Below the pieces are notes generated by a model that saw nothing but the letters and a program-made list of their open reading frames with translations, ran no database searches and was not told the DNA's origin. DNA of 5,969 nt, taken from NCBI GenBank assembly GCA_023262065.1, contig JALRDW010000017.1, positions 1-5,969 on the forward strand, given 5' to 3'. The DNA comes from Acidimicrobiia bacterium (GTDB lineage: Bacteria; Actinomycetota; Acidimicrobiia; IMCC26256). Of the stretch, positions 5,715 to 5,969 are shown piece by piece. The position numbers were made by a program, and so were the translations under genes. Numbering within the stretch: position 1 is the stretch's first letter; each line of letters opens with the position of its first letter.

Positions 5715-5969
5715 ATGACGACGCACGAACGACCCTTCGGCCGGTACTACGAGGACTTCGAGCCCGGGGACATCTACAAGCACTGGCCGGGCAAGACGAT
5801 CACCGAGTACGACGACCACCTGTTCTGCATGATCACGATGAACCATCACCCGCTCCACACGAACGCGTACTTCGCGGAGCAGGAGACGGTGCACGGCAAG
5901 AACGTCGTGGTCGGGAACCTTGTGTACTCGCTCGTGCTCGGCATGTCGGTCCCCGACGTGAGCGGCGCA
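5715..5969 (+). CDS. MaoC-type hot-dog dehydratase, mesaconyl-CoA hydratase-like; C-terminal part off window
   Basis: A likely enoyl-CoA hydratase/dehydratase of the MaoC family; the first 85 residues are present from the ATG at 5715 and the frame is open to the edge. The opening GRYYEDFEPGDIYKHWPGKTITEYD (9-33) is the typical MaoC start. The hydratase-2 signature region is FCMITMNHHPLH (37-48), with the catalytic His at 48. The residue five positions before it, normally Asp, is Asn43. GKNVVVGNLVYSLVLGMSVPDVSG (61-84) follows. From memory, this text is nearly that of the roughly 165-residue MaoC proteins beside ecm/meaA and mcl-like genes in Streptomyces ccr clusters, which are thought to interconvert mesaconyl-CoA and beta-methylmalyl-CoA. 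A related MaoC gene accompanies fadE19 and citE in the leucine/itaconate locus of mycobacteria, an alternative role. MaoC membership is firm; the substrate is inferred. Confidence 0.88.
   Translation, partial: MTTHERPFGRYYEDFEPGDIYKHWPGKTITEYDDHLFCMITMNHHPLHTNAYFAEQETVHGKNVVVGNLVYSLVLGMSVPDVSGA

Overview
The window is very GC-rich, with GTG as well as ATG starts, G/C-ending codons and long spurious antisense frames. A TANNNT hexamer sits close upstream of most start codons, a layout typical of leaderless actinobacterial genes. The gene types and the Thr-rich protein tail fit an actinobacterium, perhaps class Acidimicrobiia. That placement is inference from style and remembered families; no search was run.

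Layout. Three genes on the minus strand read leftward from about 3.78 kb: a half-size ABC exporter (1905-3782), a membrane-anchored secreted SGNH/GDSL hydrolase with a Gly/Ser/Thr-rich tail (668-1843), and the first 202 residues of an acyl-CoA dehydrogenase with a long N-terminal extension (1-608, running off the left edge). Three genes on the plus strand read rightward from about 3.86 kb: a complete 390-residue acyl-CoA dehydrogenase (3863-5035), a small Cys-containing lipoprotein of unknown function (5096-5668), and the first 85 residues of a MaoC-type hot-dog dehydratase (5715-5969, running off the right edge). The two arms diverge from an 80 bp intergenic region (3783-3862). No gap exceeds about 80 bp, and I see no RNA gene, mobile element or CRISPR array.

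How the genes may work together. The left-edge dehydrogenase has the architecture I associate with (2S)-methylsuccinyl-CoA dehydrogenase (Mcd). The right-edge MaoC protein resembles the short dehydratases I remember beside ecm/meaA and mcl-like genes in Streptomyces ccr clusters, where mesaconyl-CoA is hydrated. With a second dehydrogenase between them, the window plausibly lies in or beside an ethylmalonyl-CoA pathway or branched-chain acyl-CoA locus. The exporter, SGNH hydrolase and lipoprotein are envelope functions with no evident metabolic link to it. Nothing here demands a new system. The most useful leads are the pathway hypothesis, the recurrent start-proximal -10 motifs, the internally duplicated lipoprotein and the MaoC active-site substitution.
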